Source: Dehalococcoidales bacterium
GTDB lineage: Bacteria; Chloroflexota; Dehalococcoidia; Dehalococcoidales; UBA5760
DNA length: 64,000 bases
Direction of reading: 5' to 3'
NCBI GenBank assembly: GCA_028716225.1
Contig: JAQUQE010000001.1
Span: 1-64,000, forward strand
This document shows positions 53,450-62,013 of the stretch, piece after piece. Made by a program: the position numbers and the translations under genes. The notes under the pieces are model-generated. The model did no database searches, was not told the origin of the DNA, and saw nothing but the letters and a program-made list of their open reading frames with translations. Each line of letters starts with the position of its first letter. Position 1 is the first letter of the stretch.

Positions 53450-54237
53450 AACAGTGGCTGAAATCCAATAAACTGACGCTGACCTTCATACTACTCGGGG
53501 CGATCATTTTCCTGTTTATTATCGTGCCTCTATTCCGTATGATTTTTGCCTCCGACCCGGGCATATTGAGAGAAACCCTGTTCGACCCCGAGGTAACCAA
53601 AGCGATATTGCTTACCCTGTGGGCGGCTCTTATCGCCACCGGGATTGGTTTCGTACTCGGGGTGCCTTTAGCTTACCTACTGGCCCGTTATGAATTCCGG
53701 GGCAAGAGAATAGTCGAGGGATTGATTGATGTCCCGATAGTCGTCCCCCATACCGCTGCCGGTATCGCGTTGCTCTTTGTCTTTGGTCGCAACTTTTTTA
53801 TGGGCAGTATTTTCGGTTCAGTAGGCATTCAGTTTGTCGATTCTATGGCCGGTATCGTGGTAGCTATGCTGTTTGTCAGTGTGCCTTTCCTGATAGACTC
53901 GGCTAAGGATGGTTTCAAAAAGGTAGATATTAGACTGGAGAAGGTAGCCCGTACCCTGGGTGCTTCATCCTGGCAGACATTCTTCATGGTTTCCTTTCCG
54001 TTGGCCTGGAGAAGCATACTCTCCGGAAATATAATGATGTGGGCCCGCGGCATAAGCGAGTTCGGGGCGGTTATCATTCTTGCCTATCACCCCATGATTG
54101 CCCCGACGCTAATCTACGAACGGTTTGAAACCTATGGCCTGACCTATTCAAGACCGGTAGCGGTATTACTGATTATAATAAGTCTGATTATCTTTGTCGT
54201 ACTGAGGACTCTGGTGCAGCGAGGGAAGCAAAGATGA
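53443..54237 (+). CDS. wtpB: tungstate/molybdate ABC permease (WtpB-like)
   Basis: A 264-residue permease with about six membrane helices. The ABC permease EAA loop is EKVARTLGASSWQTFFMVSF followed by PLAWRSILSGNIMMWARGIS and GEFGAVI, with the conserved E and G. It resembles ModB/WtpB. The start is TTG, with a CCGGAGG ribosome site five bases upstream; no ATG or GTG lies in frame upstream before a stop. It overlaps the leader ORF and the following ATPase gene (ATGA). Gene order is B-C-A with the binding protein last, whereas A-B-C is more common in archaea. Confidence 0.8.
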   Translation: MVKQWLKSNKLTLTFILLGAIIFLFIIVPLFRMIFASDPGILRETLFDPEVTKAILLTLWAALIATGIGFVLGVPLAYLLARYEFRGKRIVEGLIDVPIVVPHTAAGIALLFVFGRNFFMGSIFGSVGIQFVDSMAGIVVAMLFVSVPFLIDSAKDGFKKVDIRLEKVARTLGASSWQTFFMVSFPLAWRSILSGNIMMWARGISEFGAVIILAYHPMIAPTLIYERFETYGLTYSRPVAVLLIIISLIIFVVLRTLVQRGKQR

Positions 54238-55280
54238 TCAGGGTAAGGCACCTTTGGGTAGATCTAGGTGAATTCGTATTGAAAGATGCGAACATGGATA
54301 TCAATCAGGGGGAGTACTTCGTCATTTTAGGGCCTACCGGGGCCGGGAAAACGGTTCTGCTCGAATCTATCGCCGGCCTCTATCCGCTCAGGGAGGGTCG
54401 CATATGGCTTAACGATGAAGAGGTTACGAGACTTGAACCTGAAAAGCGTGGCATCAGCATCGTCTACCAGGACCAGATGCTTTTCCCCCACCTCTCGGTC
54501 AGGGATAATATTACCTTCGGTCTGAGAATCCGCAAGATGAAACCTGCTGAAATCGAGCGTACTTTAAGCTGGCTGGCAGGGTTGCTGGATATACATCACC
54601 TGCTTGGCCGCAAGCCGGATACTCTCAGTGGCGGAGAGAAGCAGAAGGTGGCCCTGGCCCGGGCTTTGAGCGTTAAGCCTAAGTTGCTTTTGCTGGACGA
54701 ACCGCTCAGCGCTCTAGACCCAAACAGTCGTGAGATACTCCAGCGTGAACTACGTAATATACATGAAGAGTACCGGGTAACTACGGTCCACGTTACTCAT
54801 GATTTTGAGGAGGCGATTGCTCTGGCTGATCGTGTTGCTGTAATCGGAGACGGTTGTGTCCAGCAGGTAGGCACTCCGGAGCAGATATTCCGCCAGCCCG
54901 GTTCGGAGTTCGTCGCTCGCTTCGCCATGGTGAGGAATATCTTTCGAGGTGAGGTAATTGAAGGTGAAAATGGAGATGCCCTCTTCTGCGTCGATGGGGT
55001 GAGTCTGTCTGTTGTCACCGGCTACCGCGGATTTTATCATGCTTCACTCCGTCCCGAGGATATCATCGTTTCCCATGCTCCCTTTCCCTCAAGCGCCCGC
55101 AACTCGTTTGGGGGGCAGATAACCGCTATTGCCGATAAAGGTTCCACTCTTCTGCTTACGGTAAGGGTCCCTCCCGATTTCATCTGCCTTATTACCCGAA
55201 ATTCTTTCGATGCCATGGATCTGTCGATAGGTGATAAAGTCTATATCACTTTCAAGGCATCTGCGGTCAATATCTTCTAG
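54234..55280 (+). CDS. wtpC: tungstate/molybdate ABC ATPase (WtpC-like)
   Basis: A 348-residue ATPase. Motifs are Walker A GPTGAGKTV, Q-loop YQDQMLFPHLSVRDN, signature LSGGEKQKVALARALSV, Walker B LLLDEPLSALDP and the H-loop VTHD. The C-terminal TOBE/Mop-like region (about 285-348: NSFGGQITAIADKGSTLLLT and IGDKVYITFKASAVNIF) resembles the oxyanion-binding regulatory domain of ModC/WtpC, so transport may be inhibited by bound molybdate or tungstate. Overlaps the permease gene by four bases. Confidence 0.85.
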   Translation: MIRVRHLWVDLGEFVLKDANMDINQGEYFVILGPTGAGKTVLLESIAGLYPLREGRIWLNDEEVTRLEPEKRGISIVYQDQMLFPHLSVRDNITFGLRIRKMKPAEIERTLSWLAGLLDIHHLLGRKPDTLSGGEKQKVALARALSVKPKLLLLDEPLSALDPNSREILQRELRNIHEEYRVTTVHVTHDFEEAIALADRVAVIGDGCVQQVGTPEQIFRQPGSEFVARFAMVRNIFRGEVIEGENGDALFCVDGVSLSVVTGYRGFYHASLRPEDIIVSHAPFPSSARNSFGGQITAIADKGSTLLLTVRVPPDFICLITRNSFDAMDLSIGDKVYITFKASAVNIF

Positions 55281-55360
55281 AGGGGGATTGTCATGTGATA
55301 AATTAAATGTCTGATGAGTCCTTTTTCCCATAACTCAATATCTATCTGGAGGTTGGTAAG

Positions 55361-56335
55361 ATGAAAAAAAGATTTTCTGTAGTCGTTCTTTGTCTGGCAG
55401 CAAGCCTTGCACTGAGTCTGGCGGTAGGATGTACCCGTCAGCCGGCTGACGAACCGGAGCTGTCAGGAACGCTGCACGTATTTCATGCGGGGAGCTTAGC
55501 GGCGCCATTCGATGAAATAACACAAGGGTTCAATGAACTCTATCCCGACGTAGAGGTGCTGGCTGAAGGAGCCGGAAGCGCCACCACTATTCGTAAGGTC
55601 ACCGAACTAGGTAAAGACTGTGGAGTGATTGGTTCCGCAGACTACCTGTTGATTCCCCAGCTCATGTTTCCCGACTATGCCGACTGGTACATTATCTTTG
55701 CCACCAATCAAATGTGCATTGCTTATAACGACGGTTCTCAATATGCCGATGAGATAGATGGCGACAACTGGTATGAGATACTGCAGAGAGAAGGGGTCAC
55801 CTATGGGCGTAGTGATCCCGACCAGGACCCGTGCGGCTACCGGACACTGATGGTATGGCAGCTGGCGGAAGAACACTATGACGTACCCGGGTTATACGAT
55901 GCACTTTATCAGGCTGAAGGGGATTTAATGCGCCCGAAGTCTGTCGACCTGATTGCTCTTCTGGAATCCGGCGATCTGGACTACGCCTTTGAATACACCT
56001 CGGTAGCTGCCGAGCAAGGATTGGAATACGTAGAACTACCGTCTGAAATAAACCTGTCCGACGAGACCTACAGCGAATTCTATGATACCGCCGTGGTGGA
56101 AATCGCCGGTACCGAGCCGGGGACTACCATCGAACAGAGGGGGACGGCTATCGTTTATGGAGTTACCATACCTACCGGCTCACCTGAGTACGACCTGGGC
56201 TTAGCCTGGATCGATTATCTTCTCAGCGACGCGGGTGTAGCGGTTATGGAAGCATACGGTCAGCCGGCCGTTGTTCCCGCCCAGACTAACGACGCCGGTA
56301 AAGTGCCCGAGCTGCTTCGAATATATCTCGATTAG
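55361..56335 (+). CDS. wtpA: tungstate/molybdate-binding lipoprotein (WtpA-like)
   Basis: A 324-residue solute-binding lipoprotein of the WtpA/ModA type. The lipobox is LSLAVGCTR (Cys about 25). The mature start GTLHVFHAGSLAAPFDEITQ, with AGS for oxyanion contact, is followed by GAGSATTIRKVTELGKDCGVIGSADYLLIPQL, typical of WtpA. DWYIIFATNQMCIAYND and YGRSDPDQDPCGYRTL, DYAFEYTSVA are further blocks. Tungstate is favoured by similarity to WtpA; molybdate cannot be excluded. The gene starts 80 bases after the ATPase gene with GGAGGTTGG ribosome site. Confidence 0.87.
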   Translation: MKKRFSVVVLCLAASLALSLAVGCTRQPADEPELSGTLHVFHAGSLAAPFDEITQGFNELYPDVEVLAEGAGSATTIRKVTELGKDCGVIGSADYLLIPQLMFPDYADWYIIFATNQMCIAYNDGSQYADEIDGDNWYEILQREGVTYGRSDPDQDPCGYRTLMVWQLAEEHYDVPGLYDALYQAEGDLMRPKSVDLIALLESGDLDYAFEYTSVAAEQGLEYVELPSEINLSDETYSEFYDTAVVEIAGTEPGTTIEQRGTAIVYGVTIPTGSPEYDLGLAWIDYLLSDAGVAVMEAYGQPAVVPAQTNDAGKVPELLRIYLD

Positions 56336-56392
56336 CGAATTTACTGCGATAGCTCTACATAATGTAGTTGAGAGCTGTATTCAGCCGGGATT

Positions 56393-56431
56393 GAAGGGTA
56401 TCTGATCCGTCCGCCGGGTCGGGTACCCTTC
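56393..56431 (+). terminator. putative terminator of wtpBCA
   Basis: An eight-base stem (GAAGGGTA with TACCCTTC) around a 23-base GC-rich loop, 57 bases after the binding-protein stop. The following CGTCCAATTAG is only weakly T-rich. Confidence 0.4.
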
Positions 56432-56446
56432 CGTCCAATTAGTATA

Positions 56447-56475
56447 TTGACAATAGGCGATAGTGGTGCTATGTT
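56447..56475 (+). promoter_or_regulatory. promoter of molbindin gene
   Basis: TTGACA (56447-56452), a 17-base spacer and TATGTT (56470-56475). It supports the short molbindin gene that follows as a separately expressed unit. Confidence 0.55.
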
Positions 56476-56518
56476 GTAGCCCTACGCCGGACCGATTCAT
56501 CCGGCAGGGAGGTGCGAG

Positions 56519-56728
56519 ATAAAAATTAGTGCACGGAACATACTCAAGGGTAAGGTGAAGAGCGTCAAACCGGGTGTGGTCAATACGGAGGTGGTGATTG
56601 AACTCTCCGGCGGGGAGATTGTAACGTCGATCATTACAAAGGAGTCCGCCGAGGGATTATCACTGGCTCCGGGTAAAAGTGTCTACGCCGTCATCAAAGC
56701 CTCGAATGTGATGATTGCCATTGATTGA
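56519..56728 (+). CDS. mop: molbindin (Mop domain), apparent ATA start
   Basis: A small oxyanion-binding protein of about 69 residues, one Mop/TOBE domain. It reads KISARNILKGKVKSVKPGVV, then NTEVVIELSGGEIVTSIITK and APGKSVYAVIKASNVMIAID, matching molbindins from start to end: SARNxLKGxV and VxAVIKASxVMIAxD. Molbindins store or buffer molybdate/tungstate. The codon at the usual Met position is ATA (56519), with GGGAGG six bases upstream; a rare ATT start two codons later is the alternative. ATA may be a mutated ATG, a sequence error or a genuine rare start. Its own promoter lies upstream. Confidence 0.7.
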   Translation: MKISARNILKGKVKSVKPGVVNTEVVIELSGGEIVTSIITKESAEGLSLAPGKSVYAVIKASNVMIAID

Positions 56729-56894
56729 TGGCTATACCACCCCTAATCCTGATCTCGGGATTGAATTCGTAAAGTTCCTTCTGGGACCGGAAGGGCAGGG
56801 GATAATGACCTCGAACGACCATCCCATAATATCCCCGGCCATTACTAATAATCCCCGGAGCCTGCCTTCCGGAATTGAGCAATTAGTGCGTTGA
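56727..56894 (+). pseudogene. C-terminal remnant of a second solute-binding protein
   Basis: Just after the molbindin stop, in another frame, the conceptual peptide runs DGYTTPNPDLGIEFVKFLLG, PEGQGIMTSNDHPIISPAIT, NNPRSLPSGIEQLVR and a stop. GIEFVKFLLGPEGQxIM and HPxIxPA are typical of the last 50 residues of ModA/WtpA-type binding proteins. No start or N-terminal part is present, so it is a fragment left from a duplicated or older transporter gene. Confidence 0.65.
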
Positions 56895-56908
56895 AAAGCA
56901 GGCTCCGG
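56855..56908 (+). terminator. 11-bp stem hairpin
   Basis: CCGGAGCCTGC (56855) and GCAGGCTCCGG (56898) pair perfectly around a 32-base loop. It is followed by TCTTAAATGTT. It likely terminates the molbindin transcript. Confidence 0.5.
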
Positions 56909-56963
56909 TCTTAAATGTTACCCTTCAGATGTGGAGAAGCAGTATACCCGCCAGCGAATGGTT

Positions 56964-57185
56964 TCAGGAGGACTCTACCTGTATCCCCCTGGAAATAGCC
57001 CAGGCAATACCGGCTTCAATATCTTCTTCCTGGCCCTCGATCTCAATGATAACCCAGCCCCGGTCGCCGGTTATATTGGCCTGACGGATATTGGTTGCCA
57101 GGTTGAAATTACGGCTCAGCGTATATATGACCGGTTCCGATATTACTTCCCTGGGATAGGTAAACATCACCTTTCTTTTGGCCAT
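56964..57185 (-). CDS. NIL-domain protein
   Basis: A 73-residue protein consisting of one NIL domain (a ferredoxin-like regulatory fold usually at the end of MetN-type ATPases or next to 4Fe-4S ferredoxins): KRKVMFTYPREVISEPVIYT, LATNIRQANITGDRGWVIIE and an IEAGIAWAISRGIQVE end. The ATG 57185 is chosen because a GAGAGGGAAAC ribosome site lies before it; an in-frame ATG 16 codons upstream adds residues unlike the fold. Standalone copies are common in anaerobes. The partner is unknown. Confidence 0.75.
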   Translation of the reverse strand: MAKRKVMFTYPREVISEPVIYTLSRNFNLATNIRQANITGDRGWVIIEIEGQEEDIEAGIAWAISRGIQVESS

Positions 57186-57269
57186 ATTCTGTTTCCCTCT
57201 CGTTTCCAATCGGGTGGAGTTGCCCCTTTCCACAAGCGCAAAGTGCTACAGGCGGCATAATGGATAGTA

Positions 57270-57647
57270 TTAAGCGCTCTTCTTCTTGAAGTATTTCTCC
57301 ACTATATTCAGTAAGTCCTTGGAACGGACAGGCTTACTAACATACTCGTCAAACTGATAGTCGAAAGGCTGCCCCAGCGATTCAGAAAAGCTGGTTATAG
57401 CTACAATCGGGATTCCGGAAAGGGCTTCATCCTTCTTAAATTGCTCTGCGGCGCTGAATCCGTCCCGTACCGGCATCATGATATCCAGAAGAATCAGGTC
57501 AGGCTTATCTTTCTTTGCTTTTTGTAAACCCTCGTCACCATTATAGGCCACCACTACTTCATAGAGCTTGCTTCTCAGTACCTTACTCATGACCTGGACT
57601 AGTTCGGCATCATCGTCGACAATCAGAATTTTTGGCGTCTTACTCAT
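57270..57647 (-). CDS. single-domain response regulator
   Basis: A 125-residue CheY-like receiver domain with no output domain. Acidic pocket IVDDDAE, phospho-acceptor Asp55 in LILLDIMMPVRDG, Thr in VAITSF and Lys in SKPV are all present. The start is ATG with AAAGGAGTAAT upstream; reading further upstream would add sequence from the kinase gene in another frame. It follows the kinase gene by 13 bases in the same operon, and is its probable phosphorylation target. Being a lone receiver, it likely acts by protein contact. Confidence 0.9.
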   Translation of the reverse strand: MSKTPKILIVDDDAELVQVMSKVLRSKLYEVVVAYNGDEGLQKAKKDKPDLILLDIMMPVRDGFSAAEQFKKDEALSGIPIVAITSFSESLGQPFDYQFDEYVSKPVRSKDLLNIVEKYFKKKSA

Positions 57648-57660
57648 AGCATTACTCCTT

Positions 57661-58965
57661 TCATTTTTTAATAGCCTCCTGTTTGATGGCTTGCCGATCA
57701 CTGGTACCTGCCTGTTTCTTCCTGGGTAGCGTGAAGCTGAATCTGCTACCCTTACCGGTTTCAGAACACGGGCTTTCTGCCCATATTTTACCATTGTGAG
57801 CTTCAATAATACGCTTGCATATGGATAACCCCAGTCCGGTACCGCGCTCCAGAGAGCCTTTGCTGCGGAAGAAATCGTCAAAGACATGGGGTAAGTCCCC
57901 GGCAGAAATCCCTATACCGTTATCGATAACTTCCACCTTTACTTCGTTACGGCTATCAATCACTCTAACCACCACCTCACCGGTAGCGGAGTACTTAATG
58001 GCGTTGCTGATCAGGTTTTCGGCTACCTGTTGCAGCCGTGGGCCGGACCCTTGAATCCGCCCCAGCTTTACCGGTGCCTCTATCCGGATAGTCATGCCTT
58101 TATCTTTAGCCAGACTTTCCATCTCTTCTACCGAATCCCGAATTATTTCCATAAGGTTGATTGGCTTCATCTCGTAAACGAGCTGCCCGGTCTCTATGCG
58201 CGGTATGTCCAGCAGATCCTTGATTAGCCGCATCAGCCTGTCGATACGCTGGGTGCTCTTCTCCAGCATGTCCCGCTGTTCATCGGTAATATCCCCGGTA
58301 AAGCCATCCAGCATCTGCCATAGGAATGATTGAGTAGCCACCAGCGGCGATTGCAGGTCATGGGCCACAACACCCAGGAAACGGACGAAACGCACCTTTT
58401 CTTCCTCCAGACGGGCGACCTCACGGGATATTTTTTCGAGCTGTTCCGCCTTTTGAGTCAGTAGCTCCGATTTCAACTGGGTGACTTTGACCAGGTCGAC
58501 TTCGAATTGCTTGCGTAACGAAATATTTCTCAGGGTGATTAGAGCACATGGCTCGCCATCAGTACTGACGATGGGTGAAGCAACGACGTCGTAAGTGCGT
58601 CCGTCCGGAAAAGCATATTCCCACCTTTCTATGTTCCCGCGTAGTACACTGGATCGACGGCATATATCACGGCACGGCTTTTCACGACCGAAAAGGTGCT
58701 TGTGGCACTTGGCACCTATACCGTTACCGAAGTCACGGATCATGCTCGGGTTCATGAAGCGTATCTTACTTTCGTGATCGATAATGGCAACGCCTTCGTC
58801 CATGGAGTCGAGCATGGCGATAAACTGATCGCGCTCATTTTTGAGGAGTTTTTCCAGGTAACGGACCCACTCCGCCTCGTTACCACCGGTAAAGGGGCCC
58901 ATGGTTAGACCGTCGCCATCCCATTTAGTTACCTCTGCCTTCGGGTATTTCGCTAAAGTTGCCAT
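57661..58965 (-). CDS. PAS sensor histidine kinase
   Basis: A 434-residue cytoplasmic kinase. A PAS domain (about 45-155) carries three Cys in a CHKHLFGREKPCRDIC pattern, which in similar PAS domains may bind metal or sense redox. A coiled linker leads to HisKA (His202 in VVAHDLQSPL) and HATPase_c (about 295-415: NLISNAIKYS, DNGIGIS, GTGLGLSI). No membrane helices are seen. It lies 121 bases downstream of the hydrogenase operon on the same strand and just upstream of its receiver gene; control of hydrogen metabolism is an attractive but unproven idea. Confidence 0.87.
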   Translation of the reverse strand: MATLAKYPKAEVTKWDGDGLTMGPFTGGNEAEWVRYLEKLLKNERDQFIAMLDSMDEGVAIIDHESKIRFMNPSMIRDFGNGIGAKCHKHLFGREKPCRDICRRSSVLRGNIERWEYAFPDGRTYDVVASPIVSTDGEPCALITLRNISLRKQFEVDLVKVTQLKSELLTQKAEQLEKISREVARLEEEKVRFVRFLGVVAHDLQSPLVATQSFLWQMLDGFTGDITDEQRDMLEKSTQRIDRLMRLIKDLLDIPRIETGQLVYEMKPINLMEIIRDSVEEMESLAKDKGMTIRIEAPVKLGRIQGSGPRLQQVAENLISNAIKYSATGEVVVRVIDSRNEVKVEVIDNGIGISAGDLPHVFDDFFRSKGSLERGTGLGLSICKRIIEAHNGKIWAESPCSETGKGSRFSFTLPRKKQAGTSDRQAIKQEAIKK

Positions 58966-59086
58966 AGCCAGTCACCTATCCTCAGCTATAATTAATTATG
59001 ACACGGCAGGTTGATATTTTCCAGCTAGACCTGTAAGGCAATAGGTTAACGCCGGTAATCTACTATCTGCATCGGAATAACAGGTG

Positions 59087-60550
59087 TTATTCTCTGCGTA
59101 CGGTCCGGATTATATTACCGTCTAGCCCCCTGATATTTAGCTCCAAGGGCATCGGTTTATCCAGGGAGTGAGTGGCACAGGCAAGACAGGGATCGTAGGC
59201 ACGGAAAGCCATTTCCACCATATTGAGAAAGCCCTCTTCTACATCTGTACCCTTGACGAAGCCCTGGGCAGCCTTCTTGACCGACATGCAAATCGGTGCC
59301 GCATTATGCTGTGTCGCCACGATAAGATTGACCTTGGTAAGCAGGCCCTGACTATCCGTTTCGTAGTGGTGAATGAGAGTCCCCCGGGCCGCCTCCAAAC
59401 AGCCGATGCCGACCTTCTTCAGCTTCAGGTCCATATTGCGGATGTTAGTACCGGTAAGCAGGGGGTCGTTGGCGATTTGCTGCATGGTTTCGGCAGCCTG
59501 GAGCGCTTCAATCAGCCTGGCCCAGTGGAAAGCCAGCGTGTGGTGACTGGGTTTGTTACCCAGTACGCTGTACATCTGCTGGTATTCTTTTTGAGCCAGC
59601 GGCGTTGCCATGTTTTTGGCCACGTTCAGACGGGCCAGCGGTCCGACCCGGTATAGGGAAGTGCCCTCACCCTCAATTAAGCCACTCCAACCCACCTTGC
59701 GCAGGTGGGTCAGTCTAACATAGGTCCATGGTTCCACCCACTCGCCGATATGTTCGATATAATCACGGGGATGGAAGTAGGCGTACTCCTTGCCGGCAGG
59801 GTCGATGATCCTGATGTTACCGTCGTAGAAACTCACGTTGCCGGATTCATCGACCAGACCCATGTAATAGGTCTGTAATTTATAGGCATCGTTCAGGATA
59901 AGGTCCACATATTCCTTATTCTTCAGAACCACGTCTTTGAAGAGATCGAGGGCAAACTGGGTCATGGTAACCGCATCGTCTGCTGTCTTTTTGATCCACA
60001 CCCGCTCCTCTTCCGTGATACCGCGCGTGACACCGCCGGGTACGCCACCCTCCGGGTGTGCCGGTTTGCTGCCGATCAGGGCCATTATTTCACGGCATCT
60101 TTTTCTAATATCGATGACCTTTTTACCGACGTCAATCCCGGCTTTCTGAATGACGCCAACAATATTTCGTAACGCCGGATCGGCCAGAGGGCCGACCACA
60201 AAATCCGGTGCGGACAGGAAGAAAAAGTGGATAAAATGGTCTTCCAGCATAAAGGAGTTGTACTGTAATTGTCTGACAAGTTTGGCAGTCGGTGTAGGAG
60301 ACACACTGTACAGGTCATCCAGGGCCTTGGTTGCAGCCATGTTGTGCGGTGTCGGGCAGACGCCGCAGATATTGGGGGTGATACGCGGCATCTCTTCAGC
60401 AGGACGCCCCAGGCAAAACCGCTCGAAGCCGCGTAGCTCAACCACCTGCCAGTAGGCATCTTCGACATTGCCCTTGTCGTCAACGAAAATATCAATTTTC
60501 CCATGTCCTTCCAGTCTGGTGATGGGATTGATGGTTATTTTTTTAGTCAT
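59087..60550 (-). CDS. [NiFe] hydrogenase large subunit (MvhA-like)
   Basis: The 487-residue catalytic subunit, which splits or forms H2 at a Ni-Fe(CN)2CO site. Ligand Cys pairs are ITPNICGVCPTPH (L1, with Asn in place of the usual Arg before Ile) and DPCLACATHSLDKP (L2). The C terminus runs 26 residues beyond the L2 His, as in unprocessed precursors that a maturation protease trims; that protease gene is not in the window. The start overlaps the small-subunit gene by eight bases. Overall it fits group 3 cytoplasmic enzymes (F420/MvhA-type lineage). Confidence 0.9.
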   Translation of the reverse strand: MTKKITINPITRLEGHGKIDIFVDDKGNVEDAYWQVVELRGFERFCLGRPAEEMPRITPNICGVCPTPHNMAATKALDDLYSVSPTPTAKLVRQLQYNSFMLEDHFIHFFFLSAPDFVVGPLADPALRNIVGVIQKAGIDVGKKVIDIRKRCREIMALIGSKPAHPEGGVPGGVTRGITEEERVWIKKTADDAVTMTQFALDLFKDVVLKNKEYVDLILNDAYKLQTYYMGLVDESGNVSFYDGNIRIIDPAGKEYAYFHPRDYIEHIGEWVEPWTYVRLTHLRKVGWSGLIEGEGTSLYRVGPLARLNVAKNMATPLAQKEYQQMYSVLGNKPSHHTLAFHWARLIEALQAAETMQQIANDPLLTGTNIRNMDLKLKKVGIGCLEAARGTLIHHYETDSQGLLTKVNLIVATQHNAAPICMSVKKAAQGFVKGTDVEEGFLNMVEMAFRAYDPCLACATHSLDKPMPLELNIRGLDGNIIRTVRRE

Positions 60551-61535
60551 CCGATTTCACCTCGTCTGATTGGAGTTTTTTCTGATTCATGATTGATATT
60601 GGTAGCGAAAAGCGGTAGAGGTAACCGATAGTGTCGCGGACCTGGTCGGAAATTTTTTCCAGTCCCGCCTCATCGTCGGCATCAATCATTGATGCCAGAC
60701 CGGACAGGAACTTAGCGCCCGAATCAGCTACCAGTTCGATATGTCCGAAACAACCCCGGCACGGTATATTAATATTGATGCAGGATTCTCCGCATCCCGA
60801 GCGCGTCGCCGGCCCCATGCAGATGATGCCTTGCGATAGGAAACACTTGGTCGGATCGGCCTCTACTTCGTGTATTCTCTTAATCTCGGTTATGGCCACC
60901 TTATTCGGCTTGCTGGCATTGCGCGGGCAGGTATCGCACAGGGCCTTGTGAGACGCCAGGCTCGAGCCCTTGGCCGGCAGGGTATTTTCCAGGAAAGCGG
61001 TGATCGCCTTTAATACCAGATATGGCGGCGGCGGACAGCCGGGTAGATAATAGTCCACATCAATTACCTGGTCCAGAGAGTGTACGCTTTCAAACATTTC
61101 CGGCAGCGTGAGTTCCTTACCGTCCACTCTAGTAGTAGTTTGAGGACAGACACCTTTGGGATTTATCACCGTAGGAGCTTCTTGATACACCCAGCGAAAG
61201 ATATCCTCTTTGGATCGTAGATTAGCCAGCCCCGGCGTGCCGCCGAAACAGGCACAGGCACCGAAGGCCAGTATCACCTGAGACTTCTGGCGCATAAGTT
61301 TAGCCATTTCGGCATGGTCCGAGTTCCGGACATGACCGTTGATTATACCCAGGGCAATCTCGCCGTCAGCCATTTTCTCGATGTGATGGTATTTGAAATC
61401 GAGGGCTACCGGCCAAAGCACCAGATCAACGGAATTGACCACACCGAGTATCAGTTCATTTATATCTACGATAGTCTCATCGCAGCCACCGCAACTACCC
61501 AGCCATAGAATTGCGACCTTCTTTTTATCCGTCAT
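60543..61535 (-). CDS. [NiFe] hydrogenase small subunit (MvhG-like)
   Basis: The electron-transfer small subunit, 330 residues, no Tat signal, so cytoplasmic. LWLGSCGGCDETIVDI supplies the proximal cluster's CxxC, followed by FGACACFGGTPG and YLPGCPPPP. A C-terminal pair of Cys groups (CFLSQGIICMGPATRSGCGE, CININIPCRGC) gives further Fe-S sites. The ATG at 61535 has an AAGGGGAG ribosome site; an earlier ATG (61562) overlaps the MvhD stop as ATGA but lacks one. It overlaps the large-subunit gene. Confidence 0.88.
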   Translation of the reverse strand: MTDKKKVAILWLGSCGGCDETIVDINELILGVVNSVDLVLWPVALDFKYHHIEKMADGEIALGIINGHVRNSDHAEMAKLMRQKSQVILAFGACACFGGTPGLANLRSKEDIFRWVYQEAPTVINPKGVCPQTTTRVDGKELTLPEMFESVHSLDQVIDVDYYLPGCPPPPYLVLKAITAFLENTLPAKGSSLASHKALCDTCPRNASKPNKVAITEIKRIHEVEADPTKCFLSQGIICMGPATRSGCGESCININIPCRGCFGHIELVADSGAKFLSGLASMIDADDEAGLEKISDQVRDTIGYLYRFSLPISIMNQKKLQSDEVKSDD

Positions 61536-61558
61536 TTTTCTCCCCTTCTTTGCTGCAG

Positions 61559-61990
61559 TCATTTCGTCCGGGTTGCCGATTTTTTCTGTGTAGGAGTATC
61601 TCCGGAGCGAGGGCCGAGCTTGCGAACGGTATCGGCCATCTCCTTAACAAGCTGGGGCATGGTTTTACCCTCGGGGTCTGCCCCCAGGTGCAGCTTTAGT
61701 CTCTCCCGCTCTATACCATATGACTGCAGCACATTATACAGCAGTGTTATTCTTTTCCGGGCTTCGATATTACCATCTTGGTAGTGGCAGTCTCCTTCGG
61801 GGCAACCCAGTATCAGTACTCCTTCCGCTCCCTGACGGAAAGCAGTCAGGATATGTACCGGATCAATTTTGCCCGTGCAGATAATGGGAATCCAGTTTTC
61901 TAAGCGAGCGGCAATATCCTCTTCGCTTACCAGATAACCCCAGCTAAAGCGGCACGAAAAACAGACAATTTTGGGTTCTTTTTCTTTCAT
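61559..61990 (-). CDS. MvhD-like hydrogenase iron-sulfur subunit
   Basis: A 143-residue MvhD/HdrA-associated delta subunit that passes electrons between a hydrogenase and a flavoprotein. IVCFSCRFSWGYL, LILGCPEGDCHYQDGN and the IICTGKIDP block fit the family; the Cys set (CFSC, C, CPEGDC) would hold a 2Fe-2S cluster. It lies between the flavoprotein and the small-subunit gene, with the order flavoprotein-D-G-A. The C terminus is basic (RTVRKLGPRSGDTPTQKKSA). Confidence 0.85.
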   Translation of the reverse strand: MKEKEPKIVCFSCRFSWGYLVSEEDIAARLENWIPIICTGKIDPVHILTAFRQGAEGVLILGCPEGDCHYQDGNIEARKRITLLYNVLQSYGIERERLKLHLGADPEGKTMPQLVKEMADTVRKLGPRSGDTPTQKKSATRTK

Positions 61991-62013
61991 GTCAACTTCC
62001 TTTCCCGAATTCT

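Noticed and set aside
57648-57887. Longer form of the response regulator (205 codons)
   Set aside because: The additional N-terminal stretch reads through the kinase gene in another frame, lacks receiver features, and ATG 57647 has a proper ribosome site.
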